Shown: positions 47,356 through 61,059, counted from the first letter of the stretch. The stretch is 64,000 nt of DNA from Ophiura sarsii (GCA_035610835.1 CM069455.1:47113308-47177307); one strand, 5' to 3'. A program made the numbers and translations. The notes: generated from the letters alone by a model not told the origin.

Positions 47356-48059
47356 GTATAAATATGCATCACGGATAAGTACACGCCTTTTAAGTGCATG
47401 GGAGATGAATATAAAAAGTGCCACCGAGGCGCTGCCACCCAAGAGGTTGCCACACACCGTACTCCAGTCCCGGTACTCGCAAGATGCAATTTTTGTGAAC
47501 AAGAGAGGGCGATGAAACAGTTGGTTGATGGTCACCACAGGACGGGTGGCGGAAATTATGAGTTATATTCTTGATTTAATAGACAAATCGTTATCATCGT
47601 GTCTGATTGAGGTATTTATTCGACTAAGAATACGTTACGTTCAAATCTTGAAAAATACGTGTGCTTGATTACTGAAGAAAAAAAAACCGTGTTACAACAC
47701 TAGTCTGTAAAATTGTCCCAAAATGGATACTTCGTTGTTTGCAAATAATTATATCAACTCTATAGGCGTCCAGTTACACCCAACATAACGCTTGAGTTTT
47801 ATGATTTCAAAATTTGTAGAAATTATCTTTGGGTTTGCTTTTTATAATCTAAAAACGACATTACAGCGCTTAATTTTTACATTTCAAATAAAATAAAATA
47901 AACTTGTCGTATGTCCCTCGGATAATAATATTCAACACTCTTGACATTCCTTATCCTAACAGCGTTCCTAACATGGAATCACTGTAACTGATTCAAGAGA
48001 TTCATAAATAGGGTTAGGTAGTAAGGCGACGAAAACAAGTATTTGTTCTACTATTTAAC

Positions 48060-48120
48060 GTTTGTTGTTGTTGTTGTTTGTTTGTTTGTTTGTTGTTGTT
48101 GTTGTTTGTTTTTTGGTTCT
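48060..48120. repeat. TTG/TTTG microsatellite
   Basis: TGTTGTTGTTGTTTGTTTG-type repeats, absent from the matching part of copy A near 8920-8945, which has a G run instead. Confidence 0.9.
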
Positions 48121-48957
48121 TCTTTATTATTCCGTGAAAATGACAGTAACAAATCAAAACAATATTGTAATATATCCATTTGCACGTGAACATTTGTTTC
48201 ATCAATTTCTAAATAATAGGTAGGTCGGGCCCATACAAGAAACAGGTGGGTTTTTTTGCTCCTACTAATTAGAAATACTAACATACAGTTGAATAAAAAA
48301 CAGAAAACTTGATGCATAAGGTGATGATAATGTATTTATTCAATATATCCTCCAGTGACAATACATAATTTCACATTAGAATTACAATGTACATGATTTT
48401 AATTGACACTTCTAGAGTGAATTTAGAATGAAAATAAACTGTCCTGCTAGCAGGACAGTTTTTTCACTATTTAAACCATGATTTTGAAGTATTTAGGAAT
48501 CGTATAGCTCTGTAACTCAGAATATTTATGATTTATGATTAGAACTTTAAATCTGCAATAATATTTGCTTTAAAAAAGGATAGAGGGCGTCCCATGGAAA
48601 AGATCGCTTTAACTGGAGGGCGTTATTGAGCGAGGAGTGTTCAAAATCCACAAACAGTGGTTGTGGATTTTGTTATTGGTTGGGGACTTTGTTGAATTGC
48701 AGACTTAGTAGGGACAATGATTGTTTTCTTTTTTTCTTCTTGCTTTCACTGATGTCCGTCCAATTATATAGCTGCTTTCGCACACAATCTTATAATTTAC
48801 TCTGAATAGTAGATCATTGCAATTCTATTGGTCACGCGTAACTGTATTTGACGCGCCTGGGGCAGGGGAGAGTATTAATTCCCGCAGCCGGCTCTCATTA
48901 ATCATAAGACACTCCACCCCAGTGGCGGCACTAGGGGGTGGGGTGGGGGTAAATGCA

Positions 48958-49135
48958 TATGCCCCCCCCCCCCCCAATTGCCCCCAAGCAATTTCAGGCA
49001 ATTTTTACAATAAAAGCCAAACATTTTCGCCCAATATTTTTTCTTTTCTTGAATCCCCAGATTTTGTCATGTCCCCAGATTTTTCTTGTCCACCGTTTGC
49101 CCCCCCCCCCCCCATTACAATGTTGTTGCTGGTGG
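48958..49135. repeat. Paired poly-C tracts
   Basis: Poly-C runs at 48961-48975 and 49099-49113, in a stretch present only in copy B (about 48500-49260 has no clear match in copy A). Confidence 0.7.
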
Positions 49136-49536
49136 GTGCTGCCACTGGCCGCCGGAAGACCCCATATTTTATCATGAACCTATATTTTGTGAAATTAAAA
49201 CACTTTCCCCCAAAGGACCCTATTTTCATTGAAAATTGTGCGTTTTATCTCACCCAAAGACCCCTTTTTTAGAAATTTGAAAAATGTGTTCCAAAAGACA
49301 ACCCTTTTTGAGGCACCTTGACGACCTTTAACCCTGGTAGCGATTTGTGGTCGTTTTCTCTCACCTATTGCTACAGAGTTCAAAAGTGTCAGCCTTTCAT
49401 GCTTGAGTCCGCCCTCCGACCCCCCCCCCCCCCCCCTCCCCCCTCATAGAATACTTGCTGACGTCACTTCCTATTTTGACGTGATACAAACTATATGGAA
49501 CATTAATTAGTGGTGTAAATAAAACATTTCCAGAGG

Positions 49537-50147
49537 TATACAGGGTGTTTAAAAAAAACCACCAACACTTTTTGGCGAGTAATATACCCTTACAGCAAAT
49601 CATATATCGCTCTGCAAAGTAGATATCCTGTTAGAGCTATATGTCTTGGATATCATAGTCAAATTATAGCGATATCATTCACTAAAATAACACGTCCTGC
49701 AGTACTTCACAACTTGAAAAAAGGACGGACAGCTCTTTGAGTGTCGAGCAGGAGCAGCACGATAATATTACCTTCAAAACATTCTAACAATGAATGATTA
49801 ATGCAGGACAATGTTCACCTTTTGATAATGAGATAGCCAAGACATATCTTTAACATGACATTTATTTCTCAGAATAAGTAAAATTAGTTAAAAGCTTTTT
49901 TGTAAATATTGAACTGACAAGGCGATGTATGCAGGATAAACGATGTTAATCATGTTTTCAGGTCGTTTACTTATATCGAATATCTCAGCGAATATATTGT
50001 GGAGATCGCTGTAGTCATGGTAGTTCAACTATGTAATAACCAAGACATAGCTTAGCTTTAACATTATATCTACTTTTCAGAGCGATGTGATTTGCCTTAA
50101 GGGTACAGAACTCGACAGAGTGTTGCGGGTCTTTTGATACACCCTGA
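49537..50147. mobile_element. CAGGGTGT-type element (copy B)
   Basis: Ends TATACAGGGTGTTTAAAAAA and GATACACCCTG, with the same inner TGTTGCGG and ATCATATATCGCTCTGC pairs as 9712-10948. It is half as long because it lacks the nested MITE and a further part of the middle. Confidence 0.7.
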
Positions 50148-51474
50148 ATAATGCATATATTGAATAAAAACATTAAAAACCATTACTCAATAACACAAAT
50201 ACTCTATGAAACAATAATATTTATTAAAGATAATGAAGAATATCTCAAATGATTTTCTACTTGATACTCTAGGCTAATAAACATGTTTAGAATTAGGTCT
50301 TTAGGAACAGTTCTCCTTTTATACTCGATCTATAATTGAATTTGGGGCTTGATAAAATGCCAGTTGTCACTAAATACATGAGGAACATTAAGCAAAAACA
50401 CCTAGGATAATGTTTATGTTTAAGACTACTATATCATATCGAAACTGGTGTCGATATCGAGTAAATGACAACATAATCATTTCGGGACCCAATACACAAA
50501 CAAATCATTTACAAAAATTAAACCTCGACGGTATATTTTACAATTGGACGTACTTCCATGGTTTTACCGGCCCTTCAGCATGTTCAGCATATCTGCCCAG
50601 CGGTTATGCCTAGGAACTGGAAGTGTTGCTATACAAAGTGCAGGGGCAAGAGCACTTTACAAGGTTTTGATGTGTTTTGAACTTTTTGAACATGTTCAGA
50701 GCAAACTGCGCGAAGGTTATACATAGGAAGTATTACTTTATACATGCTGAAGGGCCGGATGGAAATACGTTGTTTTGACAGAACAGCGAAGATAATGCAT
50801 TTGATCATGATCTGATGAAAAAACATAATAGTTGAATGAATGTGAATAGAAAAAGAATCATCCCGTTTTGTAGATTTTTTTTCTCTAATTATTACAATAA
50901 TAACATATTACGCTATCAAACTTTATGCTTGTTTCTATAATCACTCAACCAAATGTCGTCACCCTGTTACGATAACTGCCAAACTCGATCATTGTTCTAG
51001 TTTTGCGAAAACACAAAAAGCATGTTTCAGACACTAAAGATCAACACAACCACAACCAAATTCTTGGCGAAAAAAACCTGGTTTGGAGATAATTGATCCT
51101 CTAACAGTGTCATCGGTCATGGGCAAACGAACATGGTAATGGAGTTGTGACTTGGGCGAAACAACTAAATGTTACGGTCTCAAACGTTAGTTAGGCAATT
51201 ATCGTTAGCAGGGTGACGATTTGTAACACTTTTATTACATCGAATTTATTACACCAAATTTATAACACCAAATTTTAAAACATCGAATTTATGACACTAA
51301 ACCAAAGCTGAAGTCATCTATCCTCATTTTGCAAATGGCTTGATCCGGCCAATCTGCCAGTCTGGCCCACTTCAGCTAGTCTGCGCTGCAATATACAATG
51401 TTTTACCTGTGTATTACATTCATTTTTAGTTACGAGCAATAGACAGTGTTCCTTTTCACAAAAAAATCAATATG

Positions 51475-51839
51475 TGATGCGATCTGTGAAAACCCATTGT
51501 TTAGTTTTTTGTGTTTTTAGGTTTTTTAAAGAAAATTAAATTCCAATACTTTGTGTCATCATCTTTCATAACATTTCACCTTCAAAAACTTACTTAAGTC
51601 ACTTTTATTATTAACCTTATAATGTTATTCTATTGAATTATGTATCTTTTTTGGCCTGTTTTCATGATTTCTTGTTTTGTAACTTTTTATGACATCACAA
51701 TCATCATTCACACTCATAACTTTTTTTGTAGTGATCGTAGAAAGAGTTCTGTAATCAGCACAGTTTTAGCTTTCTTATGATATAAATATCTCTAATATGA
51801 AAAATGCCACCATGTGGCGGGTTTTCAAAGATAGCATCA
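51475..51839. mobile_element. MITE of the TGATGCGATC family (copy B)
   Basis: Partner of 13613-13969 with the same ends; the right end reads ATAGCATCA through one change. Confidence 0.85.
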
Positions 51840-52178
51840 CATATTTTAATTAATTTTTATTCGTTTAGAGTGTAGATGCCTTCAGTTTTAATTACTACAT
51901 ACGCATACATCGAAATTTGTTTGTATATAAAGTATACACAATCAAGTTTTTATCTTTGTAGCTTAAACATGTTACAAGGTGTCCATCTTCGATTTACTGA
52001 CACGACACAATCAATCAATCATGTGTTTTAATACTAAGAGTTGCATGGCGTTTGAGAGCCAAATGGAGAGGTAAATAAACCAGATACAATAATTGGTGTC
52101 AATACTTGACTTAAGTTTTTCTTTCTTTTTTCTCTTCCTTTTTTCTTTCTTCAATTTTTGGGTGTCTAGTGTTACCTG

Positions 52179-52398
52179 CACACAGAAAACACTATGTAAA
52201 GAATTATGTAAATATAGAACTCCATAATTATTATGTAAGAGTTCACATAAAACATGTAATATATACCCAAGCTTGTGTAAATTCCTATGCAAAAGCTTTA
52301 CACAACTGTTAACATAGTATTATGGAGTTCTATTTTTACACAGATTGTGTAATTTTTACATAATTTGTGTATTTTTTTTACATAGTGTTTTCTGTGTG
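52179..52398. mobile_element. 220-bp MITE, copy B only
   Basis: Ends CACACAGAAAACACTATGTA and its inverse, with many ACATAA/TTATGT motifs inside. TG flanks both sides; copy A reads through GTTACCTGGTTTTGG at 14317 without it. Confidence 0.85.
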
Positions 52399-52491
52399 TG
52401 GTTTTGGATCACGAGAACGCGACTAGATCAAAGATAAGAACTGACACTGTTCTCGCTGTAACTTTGCGTCTCTATAAAACAATCCAAGCTA

Positions 52492-52738
52492 CAATCAAGG
52501 AAAATAATAGTTGGCACACTTGATACAATTTAATACAACTATCCCTGTGCTCACAATAGCACGCAGAGGTCTCCCTCTCTCTCTCATCCTCCCCCCCCCC
52601 CCCCCCCCCCATCAATCAATGTTGAGAGAGCTGCCAAAGCTTCTGATGACATGTCACTCGGATCAACATTGCCTCGGGGGAGAGGGGCACTTTTTCCTTA
52701 ATTGGGACAAAGTGTGCTAACCTTTTATTCCTTGATTG
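52492..52738. mobile_element. 247-bp MITE, copy B only
   Basis: Ends CAATCAAGGAAAATAA and TTATTCCTTGATTG, flanked by TA (52490-52491, 52739-52740). Copy A has a single TA at the matching AAGCTAGATAC near 14410. It contains a 22-base poly-C run. Confidence 0.82.
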
Positions 52739-54170
52739 TAGATACAATCAAGAACAAATATTAGAAAAATGCCATTGTGAACAAATGAGTTTTTAAGGAT
52801 TTCTTGAAGTGATTTCTTGAAGAGTAATAGGCAAATTCTTCCATTGCTCAGTGGGCCTACTTATTTTACTGCTTATGTATATAAGCAAGTTATTTTATTA
52901 TAGTAGAAAACATTCATGTTATCTGAGACCATTTAGTTATTATGGTCTCAGTAGATGTTATAACATTTAACAGTTCACTTATTCTTTGTTTGTTTTAAAC
53001 AAACTTGCTTACCAATTTAAACTCTAATCAATACTAAACATAAAAGTGTTCTTTCCTCTGCGTATCGGCTTTTAGATATCATAACAATGCCCAATATTAT
53101 TGTTTCTGTTCTGTCAAAACGTCGTATCTCTATCCGGCCCGTCAGCATGTATAAAGTAACACTTTTCAACGATATGCACATGAGGAAGTGTTGTTTTATA
53201 CATGTTCAAGGGTAAGAAACAAATCCATCATGAAATGTGTAAAGTGCATACAACACTTCCTGCATAACATGTAGACAGTTTCACTTCCGGGCATGCTGAA
53301 GGGCCGCAAAAGATACTGAGGTTTTGACAGAACAGCGAACAATGTATTACAACACACAATTACGATGAGTATGTACAGGCGAGTCAAACAACAAGTGTAC
53401 TCAAAGTAAAATATTTGTTATCAGAATATGAAAGCAATCGATGTGTGCGGCGATAGATGCATTTATTCACTATTCACTCATTTCCAAAAGAATCATGTCA
53501 TTTCGTGGTAACGTTCACCAGATATGACTATTTTGGATTCAAGTGGATTCATGTATGGTTAATTAAGACAAATCAAATTTTCTCAGTTATTTTTTCAAAC
53601 ATTAAATGCGAAATAATGACAAAACAATGTAATTATTACACAAATTTAGCAACAACAACAACAAATTTGGCTTTTGTGATAGTCGGACTCAGCTCGGACT
53701 AGAGTGTGGAACGTTTTCAATAGTGGAATTCTTATAAGAGAAAATATCGCAAATCTTGTTCACTTTATAAAATGTTCCCTTTTACGCAAATGAGCAAGCA
53801 AAATGTTTACCACAACCAATTTCAGCCAACCAAAATTCTTTAAAAAGCTTATGAGATAACCCGTCTGCTTCACTAACACATCTGTGAATTGTTCGCACAG
53901 ATTTTAAGATATTGAATCACAAAGTTGAGTACATTTCTTTTGACTCACCCTGTATGTTATATACATGTCTTTTATTCTGCTTATAATATTAGGCCTACAA
54001 TATGTGTAAGTGTTTCTATATATATATATATATATATATAAATGGATTCTTACCTAATATTGGGTGTTACCTATAAGTAAGATATTCATGAACGGATTAA
54101 AGCTCATCCCCATTCAACTGATTTCATGAATATCTTACTCATAGGTAGAACATAATTCTGTACTAATGAA

Positions 54171-54492
54171 GGCCAACTAAAAACACCAAGTTTGTCTCAG
54201 AAGACCGAGCTTTTAGAATTAGCATTTTACCGCATAACTTCCCCTCCCCTCCATTTTTATGTGAGCCAAGTTGTAACTATATGCCATGGTTTTTTCCAGT
54301 ATCAAAACAGTATTTAAAAACAAGAACAATAAATGACTCCAGGGATTTATTGGACTATGCTTCTTCAAATTTTAATTTCACATAGTGAAGTATCATATCA
54401 GCTTCATGTTCTTAATTCACAGAGTCTCAAGTCGCATTTTGCATAGCCTTTTTCAGGTTTCTTCTGAGACAAATTTGTTGGGTTTTTTGGCC
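54171..54492. mobile_element. MITE with GGCC...TTTGTCTCA ends (copy B)
   Basis: Partner of 15876-16212, with the GCGCGGAGCGCG part after the left end deleted. Confidence 0.75.
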
Positions 54493-56169
54493 TAAACATT
54501 ATAATTTGTATACACGCTAGTTTAGATTGTACTGGTGTAACTCAAAATACAAGCAGACAATATTATAAACCTTTTTATATTATGTACAACTTCGAAAATT
54601 AATGATTACCACCGTTGTGTTGGGTATTCAACACATGGCTAGAATCTCAATCGGTTTAAATACATTTTTGTGTGTTTCTGCAAATTAAATAATTCTGGGT
54701 TTTTTTTGTAACAACAAACATGTGAGTGTCCGACCTTTTGTTTTGTTATTCCTTTGGACACTATGGTAATGAAGATCACTATTATACATTTGGCGTTTAG
54801 GCGCCGTAATTCAATCAAATTTGCTTTGCGAATTACAACAAACGTTTATATCTATATAATATATACACTTATTATACATGTATCGACATTTAATGCCCAT
54901 AGGTAGACTGCCTTTGAATGACAGTACTCAATGCTGTAAGGCAGAACGTAATACACATTCCAAGTATATAGACCTTCTGGAATAGAAGTCGTAACTCTGC
55001 GAGTTTCATACTTTCGCAATCGTCAGACGACAATATTTACTCTTATTATATACACTAGCAGGACACCCGCCTTCGGACGGGCTCCCGCTAGTACAACTAC
55101 CAGATATATAAACACCTACAAACATGACAAAATGAATAACACATATTAAGTATTCGAAAATTTATCACGAAATCGATAAGATTACATTGAGTTAAAATAT
55201 AATGCACTAGGCCTTTTTTAACCTGGAATTAAATGTTTCCAGTCATTACCCCATACCCCATACATATGAGTAAATATAATGATGCAGGCCTATAATATTC
55301 TGACCTGATATTGAATGATTTCCGTCATTACACCAAGCTATATCCCATGGTTTATACTTTTAAGAAACCACAATATTTCATTACATCCCGTGGCCCTCCC
55401 TGTTACGCAATTCAGTATCATTTAAATCTCGTAAATAATCAGGACTCTGTCGGGAGCTACCACAGTGTCAAATCCCACATCTGACACCATGTTACGCGAT
55501 TTATATTCAACATACTATTTATTTTCTTATCAGAAACCAAATTATTTCATGACCTCATGGCCCTCCAATGGGTTATACCACAGTTTTTAATTACCCCACC
55601 TACCTTCCGAATTGCGTTATTACCCCCACCACCGCCCATGGCTCAACCCGAGACCTGACCTTAACCATCTCCCATTATAGCACAGCGTATTTCTCTATCA
55701 TTTGCCTGCCCGCGTGTTTAGGGGTGCGTGGGGTAGTCGCTACGCGTGTGCATACCGCGCGACTGGCAGCGTTCCCATGTGTGCGTGTTTTGCATGGCGC
55801 ACTACGATGCGTTATGTGTTACGCGCCGGCTGCATGGTTGCACTACGCATATAGATAAACAAATACGGCCCGTAGCAAAATTCACGCAATGTTGTATGTT
55901 GTATGTATAATGTATGTAATAGTACATAAGCCTATTTCCTGACCTGAAATTGAATGTTTCCCGTCATTAACCCATATCCCATACATATCTAAATATAATG
56001 CAGGCCTATATTCTGACATGAAATTGAATGCTTCTCGTCATTACCCCAAGATATATCCCATGGTTTATACTTTGAAGAAATCACACTATTTCATTACACC
56101 TAGTGACCCTCCCTGTTACGCCATTTAGTATCACATTTATTCATTACCCCCTGCCATCCAAACCACGTT

Positions 56170-56216
56170 ACTTGATTACACCACCCCCCCCCCCCCCGCC
56201 CCCCCCCCCCCCCCCG
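56170..56216. repeat. Poly-C tract
   Basis: Two C runs separated by G at the place where copy A has only CCCCCACCCCCTCCCCCGCCCG-type sequence, so the run expanded in copy B. Confidence 0.9.
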
Positions 56217-57239
56217 ACCCGCTATTTCAATACCCAAGGCCTATTAACCTTAACCATCTCCCGTAGCGCAGTGTATTTCTCCAATATTTGCCCGTCCGCG
56301 TGTGCAGGGGTGCGTAGGGGAAGTGAAGTAGCTGTTGTGATATCTGGGGATCTAACGAGAGTCTGCATCTGGTATTTCTGATGTAGATATTATTCCAGCT
56401 CTACATAAAGATATAAATTACAAACAAGAACAACATTATTGTAAACAAAAAAACGCACACAGCGGCAAAAAAATTAGTACAGTGCGTGTTTGAGCCTTTG
56501 TTTTGGCGATTTTGAAATTTCAATCAAAATGGTCAGGTTTGTTTTTATAAAGTCACATTTATTGACTTACATGTTGCCCAAAGACCTACGAGATGAGACA
56601 AATTTTTCGGTTTTATTAAGTTATCCGAAAAAAATCGAAACAAAATTGGCTCCGTAATTAAAGGGACAACACATTTAAACAGTGGGCCAATACACAATAA
56701 AAAAAGTTGTTGTCGTTGAAAAATTCATCAAAAAATCAACATTTTGGGTCAAAATTGATGCCAAATTTAGTTTTTATGATCTATTTCCTTTCGAAAAATG
56801 TATACTTTTATATATTATTTACATTTGTTCAATAATTGCAGCATTACGGTTCCGTTCCCTGTATGTTATCCAACTTTCCTGACCACGGCTTTGTTGCTTT
56901 ATCCAGGGTAATACCTCTTCCCCTCACCCCTCTCCTAAGCAAACCATTAAACATGTTAAAGGCCCTGGTCACTGCATCGTGGCGCATGATTCGGATTAAA
57001 CATATGTCAAATCTTTGCTTGCAATGTATCTTTCCCAAACAGGGGACCAAGTTTCTATGTCGGAAGACTTACGGCTAATTCGTAAACAGCCATTATGTTT
57101 GTGTCAGTTCAGTAAAAGAAAAACCCACCCTCCATCCTCACTTTTCGAAGGCCAGAGCTACGAGAATATAATCATAAATTTTAAGTGGTCTATTCAACAA
57201 AAATGACGGCAAAATACCATCACAGCAGGCATGCATAAA

Positions 57240-58900
57240 AGATGAAGCTGGAAATGTGTTGGACCATAAGGAAGACATCTTGAACATATGGAAAGAGTAT
57301 GGCGCTCAGCTGTTTGAAAGACCAGAGGAGGAGGAACCATTGACTGAGGAACAAATTTCTCCAGAAGATCAAGAACCACCACCTCTCTTGTCAGAAGTTG
57401 AACATGCTATGAAAAGACTAAGCACCGGAAAATCACCTGGACTAGATGGCATACCTGCAGAGCTGATCAAAGCCACAGGCCCAGCGGGTATCAAACTTCT
57501 ACTCAAACTATGTACCAGCATCTGGAAAAGCTGCCGCTGGCCTCAAGACTGGAAGATGCAAGAGTTCGTAGTCTTATTTAAAGCAGGAGATCGAAAACAG
57601 TGTTCAAACTACCGAACTATTGCACTGATTAGCCATACCAGCAAAATCCTCCTGTTGATTTAATTGTTGACCGCCTGAAGAGGAAGTTGGAATATGAGCA
57701 ACAAGAAGAGCAAGCTGCGTACAGGAAAGGAAGAGGAACAAGAGACAAATTCTGATGGAGAAAGTAATTGCCATTGATCAAAAGGTATTCATTATGTTCA
57801 TAGACTACTCCAAGGCTTTTGACTCAGTAAGCCACTGCAAACTTTTTGAGGCGTTTCTGGAAATGGGCTTCCCCAAGCATCTTGTCGCACTCTTGAAATC
57901 TCTATATGTGAACCACAGAGCAACAATAAGATGGAATGGTGAACAGACAAAAGAATTTGAGATTGGAAAAGGAGCTAGACAAGGTTGCATAATGTCGCCA
58001 CACCTTTTTGTTACCTACACCGAGAAGGGCATGCGAGATGCAGAGGTTTCAAATTATGGAATTAAAGTAGGGGGAACACATATTTCAAACTTACGATATG
58101 CTGACGACACCGCACTTATTGCCAATTCAAAGGAGGAAATTGTACACCTAACCAACAATGTGAATGACGTAGGAAAGGAGCTGAATTTGAGGCTAAAAAT
58201 GTCAAGAAGACCAAGTTACTTGTCGCAGGAGGTGATCCAGAAGAACAGTATAACATCATGATCGACGGTGAGAGAGTTGAACATGTAGACCACTTCAAGT
58301 ATCTTGGATCTACAAAGAGAGCTAATGACAGCTGCTCAAATGACATCAAATCAAGGATTGCCATTGCCAAGAAAATAATGATAGACCTGCAGTTGATCTG
58401 GAATGACAAAAACCTTACTAATCATCTCAAAATGAAACTGGTCAAGACCCTCGTTTGGAGTGCACTCATTTATAGCGCTGAAAGTTGGACATTGTGCAAA
58501 GCAGATGAGAACAGAATAATGGCAGCTGAAATGTGGATGTGGAGGAGAATGCTTAACATCCACTGGAAGCAGAAAAGAACAAATGTTAGCATTTTGCAAG
58601 AGCTGGAAACAGATAGACAACTGTTGGGAAAGGTTATAAGCCTTAAACTAGGATACTTCGGCCATACGCTCAGGGGAAGTGGAAGCCCCCTAACTCTCAA
58701 CCTCATTGAGGGAAAAGTAGAAGGAAAGAGAAAACGTGGCAGACAGAAGAAAAACTGGCTTGATTACATTAGGGAATGGACTGGTCTCAACTACGTTCAA
58801 GCCAAACGTGCAGCACAAGATAGAACAAAGTGGAGAAAGAACACTAAGAAGAGTGCAAATATGGTCGCCAATCATCAGAAGTGATGGAGGCATCAAGGTA
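57240..58900 (+). pseudogene. RTE-like LINE, reverse transcriptase and C-terminus
   Basis: Three frames in series: 57256-57663 (KSPGLDGIPAELIK, FKAGDRKQCSNYRTIALIS), 57755-58261 (motif A FIDYSKAFDSVSH, motif B GARQGCIMSPHLF, catalytic YADDTALIA) and 58258-58884 (HFKYLGSTKRANDS, SAESWTL, RRMLNIHW, RGRQKKNWLDYI). Shifts near 57665-57750 and 58190-58260 break the protein, so it is dead, and the endonuclease part is missing (5' truncation). The 3' end has an ATCAAGGT repeat, as is common for RTE-type elements. It lies between the duplicated block and the F5/8C exons. Confidence 0.88.
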
Positions 58901-59036
58901 TCAAGGTAAGGTATTCAACACAGATAGGATTCCTTTTCAAGAGTGGCAAACTGAGTTGCCTTCCTCCCAATATGCCCAACTTCTCTAAAAAAAACTGCCA
59001 CGGGGATACCCTCATTATAACATGTATAATACATAC

Positions 59037-59175
59037 CTGCACAACCAAGAAGTTCGAATCTGAGGGATATTTTGTTATTCCACCTCCACGGATGTATCCG
59101 TATGTATCTGGCCAATACTGGTGTATCGAATAGGCTTTCTACGGGTGTCGTGTTGTCTACGTTGCCATCAAATAT
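59037..59175 (-). CDS. F5/8 type C domain, exon 3
   Basis: Acceptor GATAG precedes 59175 and donor GCAG|GTATGT follows 59037. The 139-bp exon starts in phase 0, as required by exon 2, and ends in phase 1. It encodes the C-terminal part of the discoidin fold, with [15 protein letters not shown] and LRFELLGC; the final cysteine pairs in the family with the one at the domain start. The phase-1 exit means the protein continues into another exon that was not identified within the next few kilobases; the nearest recognisable phase-1 exon downstream is at 27898-27641. Confidence 0.9.
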
Positions 59176-59179
59176 CTAT

Positions 59180-60350
59180 CGAATCAAATAACACCATGGT
59201 TTATAAAGAGTGTATTTCCAAAGAACCTGAGGAATTGTTGTTATTTAGATAATTGAAAATATTTATTGTTAATTCATTTAAATTGTAAAATGGTAACGAA
59301 GACTAAATATCGTTAAAATTGCCTTAACCGACTGCAATTCTCAACAATAAAAAAAAAAAAATTCTAATCCAAACATGAAGAAAACAGTCCAAAAGTGTGT
59401 ATTTTAAAATGTTAACAAAAGTGAAAAGTGAACCAAAACGCTAACATTTCATATTTCACACATGGAAATTTATAAAACACTGACTATCGTTAAATCGTTA
59501 AACCGGATCAGGTTCATTATATTCTAATCGTTAGGGTTAACGAATCTTAATTTAATTTCTGGAATAATAACCCTTACACTAATTTCGGAATAACGAGCCT
59601 TCGGAATAACGAACTTGACACTACATAGAATATCAAACTACGTTTAAACCGTAAAACAGACACACACCGATCCCATTCGTTGAATTTTGTTGCCAGTCTT
59701 CATTGACAGTTGGCCATACATCGGTGTTCTTGGAAGTTACAAAATTATATACTAAAGGAAATAAACAACAATAAAGACAACATCACAACAGTTTTGAGAG
59801 TTTGAATAATTCCGTGAAGGGAATTATAAACGAAATGTCTTCATTTTACCAAACTTTGATCAAAATTTGGCTGGAACATAAAAATCATCTTCAAATATTG
59901 GAAAATCTTCAAACACGATTTTCTAAAATACTGTATTTTGTGACGTGTCGTTATGTGTCTGAACAGCGACGATATATTTGCGATGGGGTAAGTTCGACAT
60001 TCGGTATCGGACTGGCAGCTTTAGTGCTACACTGAAGAATAGTATAGCAAGTGTCCCATTTACCCCACTGTCCCACTTACCCCAATTTACCCTATAATGT
60101 TAACATGATTATCTGTGACAATGTGTAATGAATTAAGGATAAACTTAAAAGATTAAAACGACGAACGAGCAAACGAACAAACTAAGCATAGGGCGACGAA
60201 AAAACTGTTCTATTTTGGATTTTGTTGTTGTTGAAATGTTCACATTTTTTGAACATTTCGAAAACATGGTCACGATTTTTTTGACCAACCCGACCTGGCC
60301 GTTTACGTAGAACAGGGTTTTTTGTCCTTAACCTAAAAGTGACATGACCT
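59180..60350. other. Intron
   Basis: Lies between F5/8C exons 2 and 3. AT-rich, with no coding signal and no clear transposon. Confidence 0.6.
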
Positions 60351-60352
60351 AC

Positions 60353-60544
60353 CTTTTCAGCATCTGTTAAGCTATCCATTACGAAATTCCATGTAATTCC
60401 ATCTGGTCCATATGACGCCTTGTATTTGGTAACCCGCTGTTGGCAACTGGATAGATTGCTAGCACACCACGACCCCGTTTCACCTGTTAAATAGCGCCCT
60501 TGAATAATTATCCCTGAAACAATATGTTCAGCGAGCAGATCCAC
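60353..60544 (-). CDS. F5/8 type C domain, exon 2
   Basis: Acceptor TTTTACTCAG precedes 60544 and donor AAAG|GTAGGT follows 60353. The 192-bp exon is phase 0 at both ends (64 codons). It encodes the middle of the domain: VDLLAEHIVSGIIIQGRY and VTKYKASYGPDGITW, both hallmarks of the family, with an unusual insertion carrying two cysteines (WCASNLSSCQQ) between them that may form a loop disulphide. Confidence 0.92.
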
Positions 60545-60865
60545 CTGAGTAAAAGTTAAAAATTGTTATGTGTTTTTTTGCTGAGAAACAAATATTAATT
60601 TGTAACAGACACACTTGTTATGAAAAGTTGTGAAAGGCAACATTCTTTTTTTTAAACGGACATGTGGTTCGAATTTATAGGCCTACGTTAGCCTCGTTAG
60701 GTAAAACCAGCCGACCCCTATTGGTTACAAAAATTCGTAATATTGCGCCCATGTGGGTTATTCGCCGACCAGAAGGATATGTGCCGCTGAGAGGCAATGG
60801 CTGAGACGATTAATAATCGTCTCAGATGTGCCGTGCATGCATCGATTAAATTCGGAGGATCTCAC

Positions 60866-61059
60866 CTGAATCCATTGATTCTGATCTTGAAATTCACTCC
60901 CTGCGATCCATGCACCAACGGTTTGTCCTTGCGGCATGTAGTTAAGTCTAGCGTTGGTAGCAGAAGTGTAGTCATCCCACTCCGTAGAGCTGCTCAGTTG
61001 ACTATCCCCAATTGTACCGTCCTCCATGCCCATCGGAGCTACGCTACATACTGGCGGAA
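60866..61059 (-). CDS. F5/8 type C domain, exon 1
   Basis: Acceptor TGCATTTAG precedes 61059 and donor TTCAG|GTGAG follows 60866. The 194-bp exon starts in phase 1 and ends in phase 0. It encodes the domain opening with VCSVAPMGMEDG, IGDSQLSSSTEW, ARLNY, GAWIA and NQWIQ, which are standard for F5/8C (discoidin) domains that bind glycans or phospholipids at the cell surface. Exons 1 to 3 give one complete domain with no stops or frameshifts. The phase-1 entry allows it to follow the Ser/Thr linker exon at 62050-62157. Confidence 0.92.
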
